A stretch of DNA of 64,000 nt from Desulfosporosinus sp. FKB (GCF_002196705.1 NZ_NADJ01000028.1:1-64000); one strand, 5' to 3'. Shown: positions 43,048 to 53,103, counted from the stretch's first letter. Notes: generated from the letters alone by a model not told the origin. Numbers and translations are program-made.

Positions 43048-44028
43048 TTAATGCTTCACCACTTTAGCCTCTAGGTCATAATCTTTAATCGCAGCAGCTA
43101 TAGTCTCTAATTCTTCTTCTTTAAAACTCAAATCTTCAGTAATAGAGTAATTCATCGCCAATTGCTTGTATTTGTTAATGCCCAATTTATGATAGGGAAG
43201 CAAATCAATACCTCGGAAATTTTTACGTTTATTAAAGGGCTGTAAGAATTTCATCGTTCGATGAATAGTATCTAAACTATCATTCATTCCGCGAATCAGA
43301 GGCATTCTGATTTTTACATTAAAGCCGCGGCGCAGGAGCTCACCTAAGTTTTCCAGAATGCGTTCATTACGTACTCCTGTTAGCTCATAATGTTTCTCAG
43401 AGACTACATGCTTAATGTCAAAGAGAATCAAATCTGTAAACTGGGCCACCTTAAGCAGCGAATCCAGTTTGGCATAACCGCAGGTTTCAATCGCAGTATG
43501 AATTCCCATGCTTTGACATTCCATGAGGAGATTGGCGGCAAATTCAGGCTGCATTGTAACCTCGCCGCCCCCAAGAGTGACACCTCCTCCGGAACTCAAG
43601 TAGAAGGGGGTATCTTGCTGAATAACTTCCAAAACTTCGGAGATTGATTTATCTGCGCCAGCGATAGACAACGCTTTTTGGGGACATATGGTCTCACACT
43701 TGCGGCAACCTCTGCAGGCAAGGTCTCTCCTGACGTTATGTCTCGGCGTCTCACCGTGGGACTGCGGCTCATCCTCTGCATTAATGAAATAATGGATATT
43801 CTCCGGGCAAACCGAGACACAACTTCCGCAATGCACGCACAAATCTTCCATGTACATGACTTGAAATTTTCGTTCGAGTCCCTCAGGATTTGAACACCAT
43901 TGGCATCTTAGGGGACAGCCTTTGAAAAAGACTAAGGTTCGTATACCTGGCCCGTCATAGATAGAATACTTCTGAACATTGAAGATCCTCGCTTTGCGCT
44001 CTAAGATGCTGTTTGATTCTGTAATCAT
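43048..44028 (-). CDS. cutD: CutD, glycyl-radical enzyme activating enzyme (radical SAM)
   Basis: 326 aa. Uses SAM and a [4Fe-4S] cluster to put the radical on Gly824 of CutC. Radical SAM motif C38-P-L-R-C42-Q-W-C45 within [20 protein letters not shown], followed by SNPEG. A ferredoxin insert carries two further clusters ([15 protein letters not shown] and [15 protein letters not shown]), typical of this activase class. [18 protein letters not shown] is the SAM-side motif. 26 bp after cutC. Confidence 0.95.
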   Translation of the reverse strand: MITESNSILERKARIFNVQKYSIYDGPGIRTLVFFKGCPLRCQWCSNPEGLERKFQVMYMEDLCVHCGSCVSVCPENIHYFINAEDEPQSHGETPRHNVRRDLACRGCRKCETICPQKALSIAGADKSISEVLEVIQQDTPFYLSSGGGVTLGGGEVTMQPEFAANLLMECQSMGIHTAIETCGYAKLDSLLKVAQFTDLILFDIKHVVSEKHYELTGVRNERILENLGELLRRGFNVKIRMPLIRGMNDSLDTIHRTMKFLQPFNKRKNFRGIDLLPYHKLGINKYKQLAMNYSITEDLSFKEEELETIAAAIKDYDLEAKVVKH

Positions 44029-44054
44029 AATGTATTTTTCCTTTAAAACTGTTC

Positions 44055-46604
44055 TTAGAAATGATCCAAAACGGTCCGGCTAATAATCTCGTCCTGTACT
44101 TCTTTGCACAGTTCGACAAAGTAGGCACTGTACCCGGCAACACGAATAATTAAGTCTCTGTATTTCTCAGGTTCCACTTGGGCTTTCTTCAATACTTCAT
44201 TGTCAACATAACTGAATTGCATCTCTCCGTTGCCGAGAATCGATGCTGTCCTGAGCAGCGTAATCAGTCCGTTTTCTCCTTCCGGAGTTTCCAGAATGCC
44301 TCGTAAAAGTTTAAAGTTATGGACCATTCCAATGTTCATTGCATCATTATTCAGCTTACTGACGGATTTAATAATGGCTGTGGGGCCTAATTTATCCGCC
44401 CCTTGGGTCGGGCTGATTCCATCGGACAATGGGGTCCAAGCTAATCGGCCGTTAGGAGTTGCACCTGTAATTTCCCCGATGGGCGTATTGTTAGAAATTG
44501 AAAGAGTACCATGACTTAAGTAGGAATATAACATTTTAAAGGAATTGTGAACCCGTTCTGTCCAAGAGATAATATCTGAGGCAATATTGTCTGCGTAGTC
44601 GTCGTCATTCCCGTATTTCGGCGCATTCAAGCAGTCCGTACGCAAGGCTTCATAACCATTAAAATTGGAATTTAAGGCATCACGAATCTGTTTTAGGGTA
44701 TATTTTTTCTCGTCATAGACAAGTTTTTTAATGGCTGCCATCGAATCTGCGTAGGTTCCTAACCCAGAGAAGATCAAACCCGGGCCATAATTGACCAACG
44801 CTCCCCCATTGGTCACATCGATGCCTTTTTCCATGCAGCCTTCCACTAACAAGGACATCAACGGTTTAGGAACAAGTTCTCTATGAACCCGTTGACTGAT
44901 CACAGTACCGATAGCTGATAAACGGATAATATGTTCAATTTGCTTTTTACAGGCAGCATCGAAGTCTTCGTAAGTTCTAAAATTATCGAGGTCTCCTGTG
45001 TCAAGCCCTTCCATTGTTCCATGCCATTTCATCATGCCGCGGTTCAAGACAAATTCGATGGCGATCGGCCATTGAGTATACCCGGTTGACGTCCATTGAT
45101 AGATTCGCCCGGACTTTTGCGGCTCGACACACCCCATCAAACAGTAGTCACGAGCATCTTCAATATTGAAACCCTTAGACAGCATCATCTTGATATGGGT
45201 ATCATCAAAGTGACAGGCGGGAAAGCCTAGACCTGCTTTAACAACGTCGACAATTTTCTTTAAATATTCATGGGGTGATTTATTGTGAATCCGACAGGCG
45301 AGAGCCGGTTGATACATCCTGGTAATACGAACAGCATCCATGATCAGATAGGTCAAATCATTCGTCGCATCACCGCCGGTTCTTTTCTGGCCGCCCACGG
45401 TACAGTTAATAAATGGTTGATAGCCTGCGAAGTATTTCGCCCCCATTTCACTGGACAGCCACATAACTTCAGCACATTTAATAATGAAACAGCTTACTAA
45501 TTCAAAAGCTTGTAATTTGTTCAGACGGCCTTCTTCCATGTCGGCCTTGTACATGGGGTAAATATATTGATCCAAACGTCCGAGAGAAATCCCTGTTTGG
45601 TTTTCTTCCACCATAAAGAGGGATTCCAGCGTCCAGACTGACTGAAGCGCTTCATGGAATGTTCGCGGCGGATTAGCAGGCACCTTTGTCAAAATCTCAG
45701 AGATCTTATAAAGTTCCTTCTTACGTTCTAGATCTTCTTCCCTGTCAGCCAGTTCCCGTGCATAGTCTGAAAGACGTTTGGCGTAGGCTAATATTCCGTC
45801 ACAAGTTTCAATTTCTGCTTTGTAGAAGTAGATTTTATCAATGTCATCAGGGTTTCCCATGGACAATTTATTTAATTTATCAACAGCCTCTTGCCTTACA
45901 CCATTAATTCCCTTTTTGGCAAGAATAATATCGTAGCCTGGGCATGTGTCTCCCCCGCCGTTGAGTTGATGATAGGATAGATCACTAACAAAGGCTTCGC
46001 CGGAAAACGACCAGACACCGGCTTCTTCATATTGCGTCTGGCAAATTTCATCAACACTTTTACCTTCCCAGAAAGGAAAAATCTCCTCCCGTAAAATACG
46101 CTTATCCTCTTCACTGATTTGAAAGGGATCCTGCGGTCTCGTCGCCATTGTATCCAGTTCATCCCGAACCCATCTCCAAGCAATATCCGGAGAAACAGCA
46201 CCTGTCCGCGGTTTTCCACAGGGATGACCGACAATCAGCTCATCCTTTTGAATTAATAAAGGCGCTGTCTCACAAGCTCTTCTAAAGCATTTAGCCCGCA
46301 GCAAAATTTTAGGCATGCCTGGATTTTCTTTTGCCACTTGAGTAAACGCTCTGGCACGATAAATGCTCACACTAGGTTTTGCTTTTAGATAAGCATCGCG
46401 CAGCCGTTTCAAACGCGGCGTCAAGCTGGTAATTTCTCCTGCAAATACAGGTGATTTTGGTTCACTTGCCCATGAAGGATTAGATTTATTGACAGTTAAT
46501 TCCTTGGAAATCCCCTCAAACAGTTTCATGATGGCCGCCTTTTCATCCGAAGACAAGTTTTTGGTGGCATCGGCAAATTTGGTCGAAAAGTCTTTTGGAT
46601 TCAA
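44055..46604 (-). CDS. cutC: Choline trimethylamine-lyase CutC
   Basis: 849-aa glycyl-radical enzyme splitting choline to trimethylamine and acetaldehyde in the compartment lumen. Residues match CutC of Desulfovibrio closely as I know it: [15 protein letters not shown] (substrate-site Tyr/Asp), [20 protein letters not shown] with thiyl Cys492 and base Glu494, and the glycyl loop RVAGYS with Gly824. The N-terminal [20 protein letters not shown] helix is a probable encapsulation peptide. The choline-specific GCVEP...[11 protein letters not shown] block separates it from glycerol/propanediol dehydratases (GRM3/4). Confidence 0.97.
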   Translation of the reverse strand: MNPKDFSTKFADATKNLSSDEKAAIMKLFEGISKELTVNKSNPSWASEPKSPVFAGEITSLTPRLKRLRDAYLKAKPSVSIYRARAFTQVAKENPGMPKILLRAKCFRRACETAPLLIQKDELIVGHPCGKPRTGAVSPDIAWRWVRDELDTMATRPQDPFQISEEDKRILREEIFPFWEGKSVDEICQTQYEEAGVWSFSGEAFVSDLSYHQLNGGGDTCPGYDIILAKKGINGVRQEAVDKLNKLSMGNPDDIDKIYFYKAEIETCDGILAYAKRLSDYARELADREEDLERKKELYKISEILTKVPANPPRTFHEALQSVWTLESLFMVEENQTGISLGRLDQYIYPMYKADMEEGRLNKLQAFELVSCFIIKCAEVMWLSSEMGAKYFAGYQPFINCTVGGQKRTGGDATNDLTYLIMDAVRITRMYQPALACRIHNKSPHEYLKKIVDVVKAGLGFPACHFDDTHIKMMLSKGFNIEDARDYCLMGCVEPQKSGRIYQWTSTGYTQWPIAIEFVLNRGMMKWHGTMEGLDTGDLDNFRTYEDFDAACKKQIEHIIRLSAIGTVISQRVHRELVPKPLMSLLVEGCMEKGIDVTNGGALVNYGPGLIFSGLGTYADSMAAIKKLVYDEKKYTLKQIRDALNSNFNGYEALRTDCLNAPKYGNDDDYADNIASDIISWTERVHNSFKMLYSYLSHGTLSISNNTPIGEITGATPNGRLAWTPLSDGISPTQGADKLGPTAIIKSVSKLNNDAMNIGMVHNFKLLRGILETPEGENGLITLLRTASILGNGEMQFSYVDNEVLKKAQVEPEKYRDLIIRVAGYSAYFVELCKEVQDEIISRTVLDHF

Positions 46605-46636
46605 ACTATGGTCCTCCCTTATACTTACTTAAACCT

Positions 46637-48079
46637 TCAACGAGCAGCGAGCTGCTCCAGCAATTTTTCCAGCAGAGCTTTCAAATCCGGTGAAGTTTCT
46701 CTTACGTCCTGTGTGATATCTTCTAAAACCCGCACGCCGTAACCAACTTTGCGTATATTAATCAAGTTCATTGGTGAAACATTATCAGAAGTGAAACCGC
46801 CGCCGGCTGTACCGCAACCCAATGTCATAGCCGGAAAAAGATTGGTTGTCGCTCCAATACCCCCCAATGTGGCAGGCGTATTGACCAAGAGTCTTGAAAC
46901 TGGTTTTTTCAGAGCAAACTCTCGAATCACAGTCTCATTGCGAGAATGGATAACAAGGGTATGCCCCCTTCCTTCATTAAGCAACAATTCAATACATTTT
47001 TCACAGGCATTAAGCCAATCCTTTTCAACGTAAAAAGCCAGCACAGGGCAGAGTTTTTCTTTCGAGTAGGGATTGGTATCGGACACATATTTCTGTTCGG
47101 AAATCAAAACTTTTGTTTCATCAGGAACACGCATCCCGATTTTTTCTGCTATCTCTACAGCCGATTTGCCGACAATTTCCGGATTAATATTGCCATCCGG
47201 GGACAGGAAAAACTTGCTGAGCTCTTCTGACTCCCCTTCGGACAGGAAACAAGCCCCATTATTTCTCAGCTCTTGTCTAACTTCCCCTGCAATACATTCC
47301 TCGACCACAATTGATTGCTCTGAAGCAGAGATGATGCCATTGTCAAAGGTTCTGCTGGCAATAATGTCTGCCACTGCTTGCTTAATATCAGCAGTACGCT
47401 CAATAAATGCCGGTCCATTGCCCGGCCCTCCGTAAATAACGGGTTTTCCCGAAGAATAGGCAGCAGCAACCATTTTAGGTACACCCGTAACCAGAATCAA
47501 TGCCGTATCTGTATGATTCATCATAGCAACTGTACCCGGTACAGTAACTGTCCTTAAATATCCGATTGCTCCCGAGGGCAAACCGTTAGCTTCGGCCGTC
47601 CGTATCAGTATTTCAAGAGTTTTGTTTATGGTCTTTTTGGCCCTGGGATGAGGTGAAAAAACAATCGCATTACCCGATTTAACGGCGATCAAGGCTTTAT
47701 AGACAGTTGTTGATACCGGATTTGTCGAAGGAGGCAAGGCAACAATAACACCCATGGGAACGCCAATATCCATGGTCTTGTTGACTTTGTCTTCTGCAAT
47801 GATACCAACAACGTTCATATCTCTGATTTTCTTGAACAGAAAGTCACTGGCAAAGACATTTTTAAGATACTTATCCTGCCATTTCCCAAATCCCGTTTCC
47901 TCGGAGGACATCACTGCAAGTTCTCGGGCACAGTTTAAAACTGCCGCAGCCATAGCTCCCACAATCTTATCCAGTTTTTCCTGTGGGAATGCTGCCAAAG
48001 ACGTTTGTGCTTCCCGCGCATTTTCCACCAGTATCCGGGCTTCTTGGATGGAAAGTAAATCCTGGTCGATCCGATCCAT
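46637..48079 (-). CDS. Aldehyde dehydrogenase paralogue with Ser in place of the catalytic Cys
   Basis: 480 aa, same subfamily as the enzyme at 35200 and aligned to it along the whole length, but the active-site block reads FDNGIISASEQ: codon 251 is TCT (Ser) where the paralogue has TGT (Cys251). The cofactor motif is also altered (VTGVPKMVAAAYSSGKPVIY versus TGGSAM; YGGPGNGPAF versus GVGPGNVPAF). The C-terminal TSPDLKALLEKLLEQLAAR helix is a clear encapsulation peptide. So it is probably packaged but unlikely to be a normal acylating dehydrogenase. ATG 48079 follows AAAGGAGGCGAGGAT; 32 bp upstream of cutC. Confidence 0.92.
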   Translation of the reverse strand: MDRIDQDLLSIQEARILVENAREAQTSLAAFPQEKLDKIVGAMAAAVLNCARELAVMSSEETGFGKWQDKYLKNVFASDFLFKKIRDMNVVGIIAEDKVNKTMDIGVPMGVIVALPPSTNPVSTTVYKALIAVKSGNAIVFSPHPRAKKTINKTLEILIRTAEANGLPSGAIGYLRTVTVPGTVAMMNHTDTALILVTGVPKMVAAAYSSGKPVIYGGPGNGPAFIERTADIKQAVADIIASRTFDNGIISASEQSIVVEECIAGEVRQELRNNGACFLSEGESEELSKFFLSPDGNINPEIVGKSAVEIAEKIGMRVPDETKVLISEQKYVSDTNPYSKEKLCPVLAFYVEKDWLNACEKCIELLLNEGRGHTLVIHSRNETVIREFALKKPVSRLLVNTPATLGGIGATTNLFPAMTLGCGTAGGGFTSDNVSPMNLINIRKVGYGVRVLEDITQDVRETSPDLKALLEKLLEQLAAR

Positions 48080-48126
48080 ATCCTCGCCTCCTTTCTCTAT
48101 CCAAATTAAAATCAACGAGCATCAGT

Positions 48127-48417
48127 TCACCAATCAATAACGTGTTTAGCGACAATCTTTTCAACGTCCGGATGAGGGTTGGCAATAACATTAGTACTAT
48201 AAATCTTACCTACTCTTTCGGCTGCTTTAACGCCGGCCTCAACCGCAGTTCTTACAGCCCCAACATCACCACGAACTACCACAGAAATTAATCCGGAGGC
48301 TACATTCTCATATCCAACCAGTTCTACGTCTGCTGCCTTGCACATCGCATCTGCAGCCTCAAGTATCGATACAAGTCCATAGGTCTCTATAAATCCCAAG
48401 GCATCATTTCTCTCCAT
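48127..48417 (-). CDS. BMC-H shell protein
   Basis: 96-aa BMC hexamer protein: [54 protein letters not shown]. The pore loop A-S-G differs from the GGG of the last BMC gene. ATG 48417 with AAAGGGGAA upstream. Second gene of the operon, forming a tandem pair with the BMC gene upstream. Confidence 0.94.
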   Translation of the reverse strand: MERNDALGFIETYGLVSILEAADAMCKAADVELVGYENVASGLISVVVRGDVGAVRTAVEAGVKAAERVGKIYSTNVIANPHPDVEKIVAKHVIDW

Positions 48418-48446
48418 GCAATTCCCCTTTTTCAAAGTAATTCATG

Positions 48447-48743
48447 TCAGTTATCAATATCATGCCGGGAAACAATTTTCCCTACTCGGCTTACGGGGCG
48501 CGGGATAACATGTGCAGCAACCATTTCGCCAATGGCAGCTGCCGCTGCTGCCCCTTTTTCCACAGCAGACCTTACTGCGGCAACATCACCTTTCACCATG
48601 ACGGTAACAAGACCTGAACCCATATTTTCGTAAGAAACAAGAACAACATTGGCAGTTTTACACATGACATCCACAGCTTGAATGGCCGGGACCATCCCTC
48701 TTGTTTCGACAAGACCCAAGGCTTCTTCTCCGAAATATTCCAT
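48447..48743 (-). CDS. BMC-H shell protein, first gene of the cut operon
   Basis: 98-aa BMC hexamer protein: EALGLVETRGMVPAIQAVDV, SYENMGSGLVTVMVKGDVAA, AAHVIPRPVSRVGKIV. ATG 48743 after GAGGAG at 8-nt spacing. The region upstream (48744-49343) is non-coding and should hold the operon promoter. Confidence 0.94.
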   Translation of the reverse strand: MEYFGEEALGLVETRGMVPAIQAVDVMCKTANVVLVSYENMGSGLVTVMVKGDVAAVRSAVEKGAAAAAAIGEMVAAHVIPRPVSRVGKIVSRHDIDN

Positions 48744-49054
48744 GGAACTACTCCTCATTCAAATATGCAGAAACCTTCCAAAGGTTTTATCCGCTCTTAC
48801 TAATGCACTGTTCAAATTACAAATCAAGTCTCAATTCCTGAGTTTTCACGTTTCACGAGTTTAAAAAAGACGATTACTCTTATTTTCAATGACTTTGAAT
48901 CGACAGCATTCTTTGCAGATAATTATATTACCTCTTCATAAAACTGTAATATACCAAACAGCTATAGGGGATATAAAGAAGACGTAATATGCTAATTCAC
49001 TTAAAGATTTACCGTATAATAGCTTGCATAATATATAAACGCTCGTCTTTGCCG

Positions 49055-49068
49055 GAATAAGCTTATTC
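49055..49068. promoter_or_regulatory. 14-bp palindrome GAATAAGCTTATTC
   Basis: Perfect dyad in the 600-bp divergent region between the cut operon and the chemoreceptor. Candidate regulator site; no regulator gene adjoins it. Confidence 0.4.
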
Positions 49069-49095
49069 AGCAGCTTAATGACCGGCGAACTAACG

Positions 49096-49190
49096 TTTTA
49101 TAAGCTTTAAATAAAGCTTTATTTAAAGCTTTATTTAAAGTTTTATAAAGTTTTATTTAAAGCTTATATAAAGTTTTAAATAAGATTTTC
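49096..49190. repeat. Phased A-tract repeat, ~10-12-bp unit TTTATTTAAAGC
   Basis: About eight degenerate copies of TTTATTTAAAGC/T in tandem, each an A-tract/T-tract junction, many self-complementary (AAAGCTTT). Spacing near one helical turn predicts curved DNA. It lies between the cut operon and the chemoreceptor gene. The flanking 48760-49050 stretch shows no gene. Confidence 0.75.
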
Positions 49191-49343
49191 CGATGATATC
49201 AGTGATCAAGTATGAGGTGCCGTTAATTTCGAAATAACATAGATTTAGGAAATTTATATTGAATTTTGCTGAAGATTAGGGTATTGTGTTTCATAACACA
49301 AGCATAAGATCTTTGCAAAATAATGTAGAAAGAGGGTTCATGG

Positions 49344-51407
49344 ATGAAATTTAAAAGTATCCAATCTAGGTTTCTAGTGATCTCTTTATCAATTATTATT
49401 GTTGCACTAGCAACAGTTGGCACTATAGCCAGTTATGAAGTGACAACCCAGGCAAAAAGTGATTATTTTAACAATTCCAATGAACAAATGAAGATCGCCG
49501 CAAATTCAATTCAAATCTTCTATGACCGGATTGATAAAGACATCAATATGATGGCCTCTAATCCCTTAGTCATGCAAGCAAATGACGGAACTATCACCTC
49601 ATATGCCAACAACAATCAACAGGTTAACATGACACCTTCAAAAAACGGAGGTTTGGAGCAACAAATTTATGAAGTTTTTGATCAGTACGCCAAAAGTCAT
49701 CCTGGAACAATGTATGTGTATTTCGGCACAAAAAATGGTGCTTACCTCCAATGGCCTGAAACAAGCATTTCGGCTAAATTTAATCCTCCTGAAAAAGGCT
49801 GGTATAAAACCGGTTTAAGCGGCAATGGGGCTATCGTGAGAACAGCACCCTATGTGGATGGCATTTCCCATCAAATGATTACCAGCAACGTCAGGTCCTT
49901 TACTGATGCTAATGGAAACCTCATTGGCACAATAGGAATTGACGTTCAGCAATCCGTTATCAGCAGCATGTTAAGTTCCATGAAACCTGGCAAAACAGGA
50001 TATTACATGATAGTTCACAACACAGGAGTTATTTTAGCTGATGGAAATAATGCCAAAAATAATTTCAAAACATTAGCTGACGTTAAAATACCGGGCTTGC
50101 AAAATCTTCTCGCCAAAGACTTAAAACCCTTTGATGTCAATATTAATGGTATGAATTACATAGTTAATCCCTATAAAGTTAGTGGAACCGACTGGATTTT
50201 AGCGTCATTTATGGCAGACAGCGAATTAAATCAAGGCGCCAAAAAAATATCGTTTATGGTTTTAAGTATTTCTGTCATTATGCTCCTGATCACAATATTG
50301 TTAATCACTATAACTACAAAACGAATAACTACCCCTATCATAAAGTCCGCGGAGTATTTGGAAATTGTTTCGGGTGGAGACTTTACTCGGGATATTAATC
50401 CTAAATATCTGGCTCGATCCGATGAAATTGGCTCAATCACTAATGCTATAAACGATATGAAAAATTCCATCAAACATTTGATCAATAGTATTCGGGATGA
50501 ATCTTCTGTAATTGAACAAGAAGTCCAGGATGTCATGAATAACGTGATTGACTTAGCTGAAAACTTTGAAGAAATATCGTCTACAACTGAAGAATTAGCG
50601 GCAAGTATGGAAGAAACATCGGCATCTTCAGAAGAAATGGCGGCAACTTCACAAGAAATACAAAAATCCGTACAGTTAATTGCTCAAAAATCTCAAGAAG
50701 GTGCTCTTTCTGCAGGAAAAATTGCCGAAAGAGCGGAAGATACAAAACAAAATGTTGATACCGCCCAACAAAAAGCCTACAATGTATTTTCAGAAACCAA
50801 GGAAACATTGGAACAGGCAATCATCGAATCGAAGGTTGTTGATCAAATTAACCTGTTAACCCAATCCATTATGCAAATAACCGAACAAACCAACTTGCTT
50901 GCCTTAAATGCTGCGATTGAAGCTGCCAGGGCCGGTGAAGCGGGCAGAGGTTTCTCGGTGGTATCTGACGAGATAAGAAAACTTGCCGAGCAATCAAAAG
51001 GCGCCGTCATGGAAATACAGGAGGTGACTACGAAAGTCACAAACTCTGTTAACAATCTCTCGAGTAATTCTGATAATTTACTTGCCTACGTTTCTGACGA
51101 CGTAGCTAACGATTATAAGGTTATGCTCAATGTAGCTGGAAAATATAAAGAAGATGCCAACTTTGTAGACGAACTCGTTACTGAATTCAGCGCAACATCT
51201 AAGGAGCTTATGAATTCGATACAAAATATCTTAGCTGCAATAGATGGAATTGCTAATGCTGCCAATGAAGGGGCTATCGGAATCACCAATATCGCAAATC
51301 GAGCCGCTGAAGTAAAAAGCAAGTCTGATGAAGTCAAACAACAAGTATTTAGGACTAAAGAAAGCACAAACAAATTAAAAGAAGAAATTAAGAAATTCCA
51401 ATTCTAA
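49344..51407 (+). CDS. Methyl-accepting chemotaxis protein with dCache sensor
   Basis: 687 aa. TM1 ~10-30, extracellular double-Cache sensor ~35-295 ([29 protein letters not shown], the Asp-containing ligand pocket strand), TM2 ~300-325, HAMP ~325-380, then the cytoplasmic signalling domain with the hairpin tip [24 protein letters not shown]. dCache sensors bind small ligands such as amino acids, amines and quaternary ammonium compounds directly. Divergent from the cut operon, so choline is a reasonable candidate ligand. Ribosome binding site GAGGG. Confidence 0.93.
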   Translation: MKFKSIQSRFLVISLSIIIVALATVGTIASYEVTTQAKSDYFNNSNEQMKIAANSIQIFYDRIDKDINMMASNPLVMQANDGTITSYANNNQQVNMTPSKNGGLEQQIYEVFDQYAKSHPGTMYVYFGTKNGAYLQWPETSISAKFNPPEKGWYKTGLSGNGAIVRTAPYVDGISHQMITSNVRSFTDANGNLIGTIGIDVQQSVISSMLSSMKPGKTGYYMIVHNTGVILADGNNAKNNFKTLADVKIPGLQNLLAKDLKPFDVNINGMNYIVNPYKVSGTDWILASFMADSELNQGAKKISFMVLSISVIMLLITILLITITTKRITTPIIKSAEYLEIVSGGDFTRDINPKYLARSDEIGSITNAINDMKNSIKHLINSIRDESSVIEQEVQDVMNNVIDLAENFEEISSTTEELAASMEETSASSEEMAATSQEIQKSVQLIAQKSQEGALSAGKIAERAEDTKQNVDTAQQKAYNVFSETKETLEQAIIESKVVDQINLLTQSIMQITEQTNLLALNAAIEAARAGEAGRGFSVVSDEIRKLAEQSKGAVMEIQEVTTKVTNSVNNLSSNSDNLLAYVSDDVANDYKVMLNVAGKYKEDANFVDELVTEFSATSKELMNSIQNILAAIDGIANAANEGAIGITNIANRAAEVKSKSDEVKQQVFRTKESTNKLKEEIKKFQF

Positions 51408-51535
51408 AGACATTTGAATTTATTCCTATTACCGCATATCAATCCCCATTCAAGTTTTACCGTTTCTAATTCCTTGAAGATAAATGGTCTAAAATTCTCT
51501 TCTCCCCTAATTATTCCATTTCCCGCAAACGTTAA

Positions 51536-51576
51536 AAACCGCCAGAAATCTCAAACGGTTTCTGGCGGTTTCTTTT
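51536..51576 (+). terminator. Terminator of the chemoreceptor gene
   Basis: AAACCGCCAGAAA...TTTCTGGCGGTTT stem followed by CTTTTACTG. Confidence 0.8.
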
Positions 51577-51785
51577 ACTGTTTTACACGGTCTCTAACTT
51601 TTTAATAACTAATATACTGAAGATTGATTACTGGAATTCTGACTACAGATTGAACTCCATCGATTGGATTTCCAACCCATTCGCTCGAATCAGTACCGAC
51701 AATGACTATTGCATTCCTTTCTTTTTAGTATATAGTATGAATCTTGTCCCAAAAGGTGACAAACCTTATAATGATAATCCCCCCA

Positions 51786-51829
51786 AAAATCAAAACCACC
51801 CATTGAAAAAACAATGAGTGATTTTGATT
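51786..51829 (-). terminator. Terminator overlapping the PilZ gene end
   Basis: On the minus strand, AAAATCACTCATTG pairs with CAATGGGTGGTTTT (mismatches), tail GATTTTTGG. Overlaps the stop codon. Confidence 0.5.
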
Positions 51830-52487
51830 ATTCTAATCCTTTCTTACGCATCGTTCTTTGTTTTTCAAAAACACAGCGGATGATCCGATCTCGACTTCGC
51901 TCCGATATTTCTATAAATTCTGCCGAGACACAATATCGTTGTGGATTTCTATCCTCAATCTCTTCAATTCGAAGAACACGAACCTTAGTTTGCATACGTC
52001 CATCGGTTAATTCTAAAGAAACATCGAGAATAGATTGATCCTCCACCGGATTCTCCGTTAAAAAGCGTAGCCCGCCGCCGCTAAAATCCAGCATAGTTCC
52101 TTTTAAGTGATCACTAAGCCCTTCAAGAGTTACTCTTTGAAAGATGAAAGGGTAAATAGCTGTAACTCGGGCATAATTACGCCTCTGAATCTTTACAATA
52201 GTTTCCGGCAACTCTAAAAGAAGCATATGAATTGGAACCGCTATTTTTTGTTTGATCTTAGTTGAAAAGGAATAGGCAGATACTTCATCCCAAAATATTA
52301 GTTTTAAGTTCGTCCCTATACGTAAGGGAACAAGATTACTCTTTTCAAAAGGTGTACCCACTGCTATGAATGTTTCTCCCACTTCTTCAATGCGAGTCCG
52401 ATATTTTCCGGTATACTCACCTTCAGGGACGACAAGATCAACTCGGAGTCCTGGAAAAAGTTTCCTCTGAAATTGACTAATATTCAA
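51828..52487 (-). CDS. PilZ-domain c-di-GMP receptor, YcgR-like flagellar brake
   Basis: 219 aa. N-terminal YcgR-like domain (~1-95: LFPGLRVDLVVPEGEYTGKY, TRIEEVGETFIAVGTPF), then a PilZ domain (~98-215) with both c-di-GMP motifs: QRRNYARV (RxxxR) and DFSGGGLRF (DxSxxG). Likely slows flagellar rotation or alters secretion when c-di-GMP is high. Single gene, next to a chemoreceptor on one side. Confidence 0.92.
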   Translation of the reverse strand: MNISQFQRKLFPGLRVDLVVPEGEYTGKYRTRIEEVGETFIAVGTPFEKSNLVPLRIGTNLKLIFWDEVSAYSFSTKIKQKIAVPIHMLLLELPETIVKIQRRNYARVTAIYPFIFQRVTLEGLSDHLKGTMLDFSGGGLRFLTENPVEDQSILDVSLELTDGRMQTKVRVLRIEEIEDRNPQRYCVSAEFIEISERSRDRIIRCVFEKQRTMRKKGLE

Positions 52488-52588
52488 TCGCCACCTTTTT
52501 TAATAGTCGCCTCTCGAGACCCTTTTCAATAAGTATTCCACATATTTACTATATTTCCTCTATAAGGTCTGAATAATCGTTATAAAAA

Positions 52589-52609
52589 GCCAGAGCTTTT
52601 AACTCTGGC
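52589..52609 (-). terminator. Terminator of the Cys-rich small gene
   Basis: GCCAGAG/CTCTGGC stem with 7-nt loop; minus-strand tail TTTTTATAACG. Confidence 0.75.
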
Positions 52610-52641
52610 ACTTTATATTCCTGCTAATAATAGGAGAGCTT

Positions 52642-52854
52642 TCAATAGGTCCTATTTGCGCGACGAGCTGATAAACTCATTTGAAGGTTATTTCTTAAAA
52701 TAACTTCAAATTTCATTATCGTTTTCTCACTCCTATTTTCCTTGATCTTCTCCCATCGACATTCATCGATCATAACATAACTACAGGTGTTTCTTTCATA
52801 GCAAAATTTACACTGACATTCTCTTCCTTGACACTCACGGCATTGACAATTCAT
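52642..52854 (-). CDS. Small Cys-rich protein (70 aa), unknown
   Basis: N-terminal half packed with Cys in pairs (NCQCRECQGRECQCKFCYER, then a further Cys and DEC), possibly a metal-binding knuckle; C-terminal half basic. ATG 52854 after GGAGATGAAACTA; the frame extends to 52884 without ribosome binding site. Own terminator. Function unknown. Confidence 0.6.
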   Translation of the reverse strand: MNCQCRECQGRECQCKFCYERNTCSYVMIDECRWEKIKENRSEKTIMKFEVILRNNLQMSLSARRANRTY

Positions 52855-53066
52855 TAGTTTCATCTCCAAAAATTTGATTAGCAATAAATACTAGTGATTT
52901 CATTCACAAAAAAGGTTCTATACTTTTCTCAAAATTTTTATTATTAAGTAAATATTAGCCCCAAAAATTTTTACTGTCTAGAGAATGGCACTATCTTATC
53001 AATTAAATATCCGGATAACTGGATATCCGTATATTCTCCTAATCTATTTGTTTGAAGCTCAAAAAA

Positions 53067-53093
53067 ATAAGCCGCTCAAATTATGCGGCTTAT
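53067..53093 (-). terminator. Terminator of the DUF1657 gene
   Basis: ATAAGCCGC/GCGGCTTAT stem; minus-strand tail TTTTTTT. Confidence 0.8.
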
Positions 53094-53103
53094 ATCTCTG
53101 CGA

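Noticed and set aside
46637-48079. TCT at codon 251 as a selenocysteine or recoding site
   Set aside because: It is a plain Ser codon, no TGA is involved, and the frame is uninterrupted.
34240-48743. GRM3/GRM4-type (propanediol or glycerol dehydratase) compartment
   Set aside because: The [19 protein letters not shown] block and overall match point to choline lyase; no propanol dehydrogenase, fuculose aldolase or lactaldehyde genes are present.
51414-51605. 63-aa plus-strand ORF after the chemoreceptor
   Set aside because: It runs through the terminator hairpin and has no ribosome binding site.
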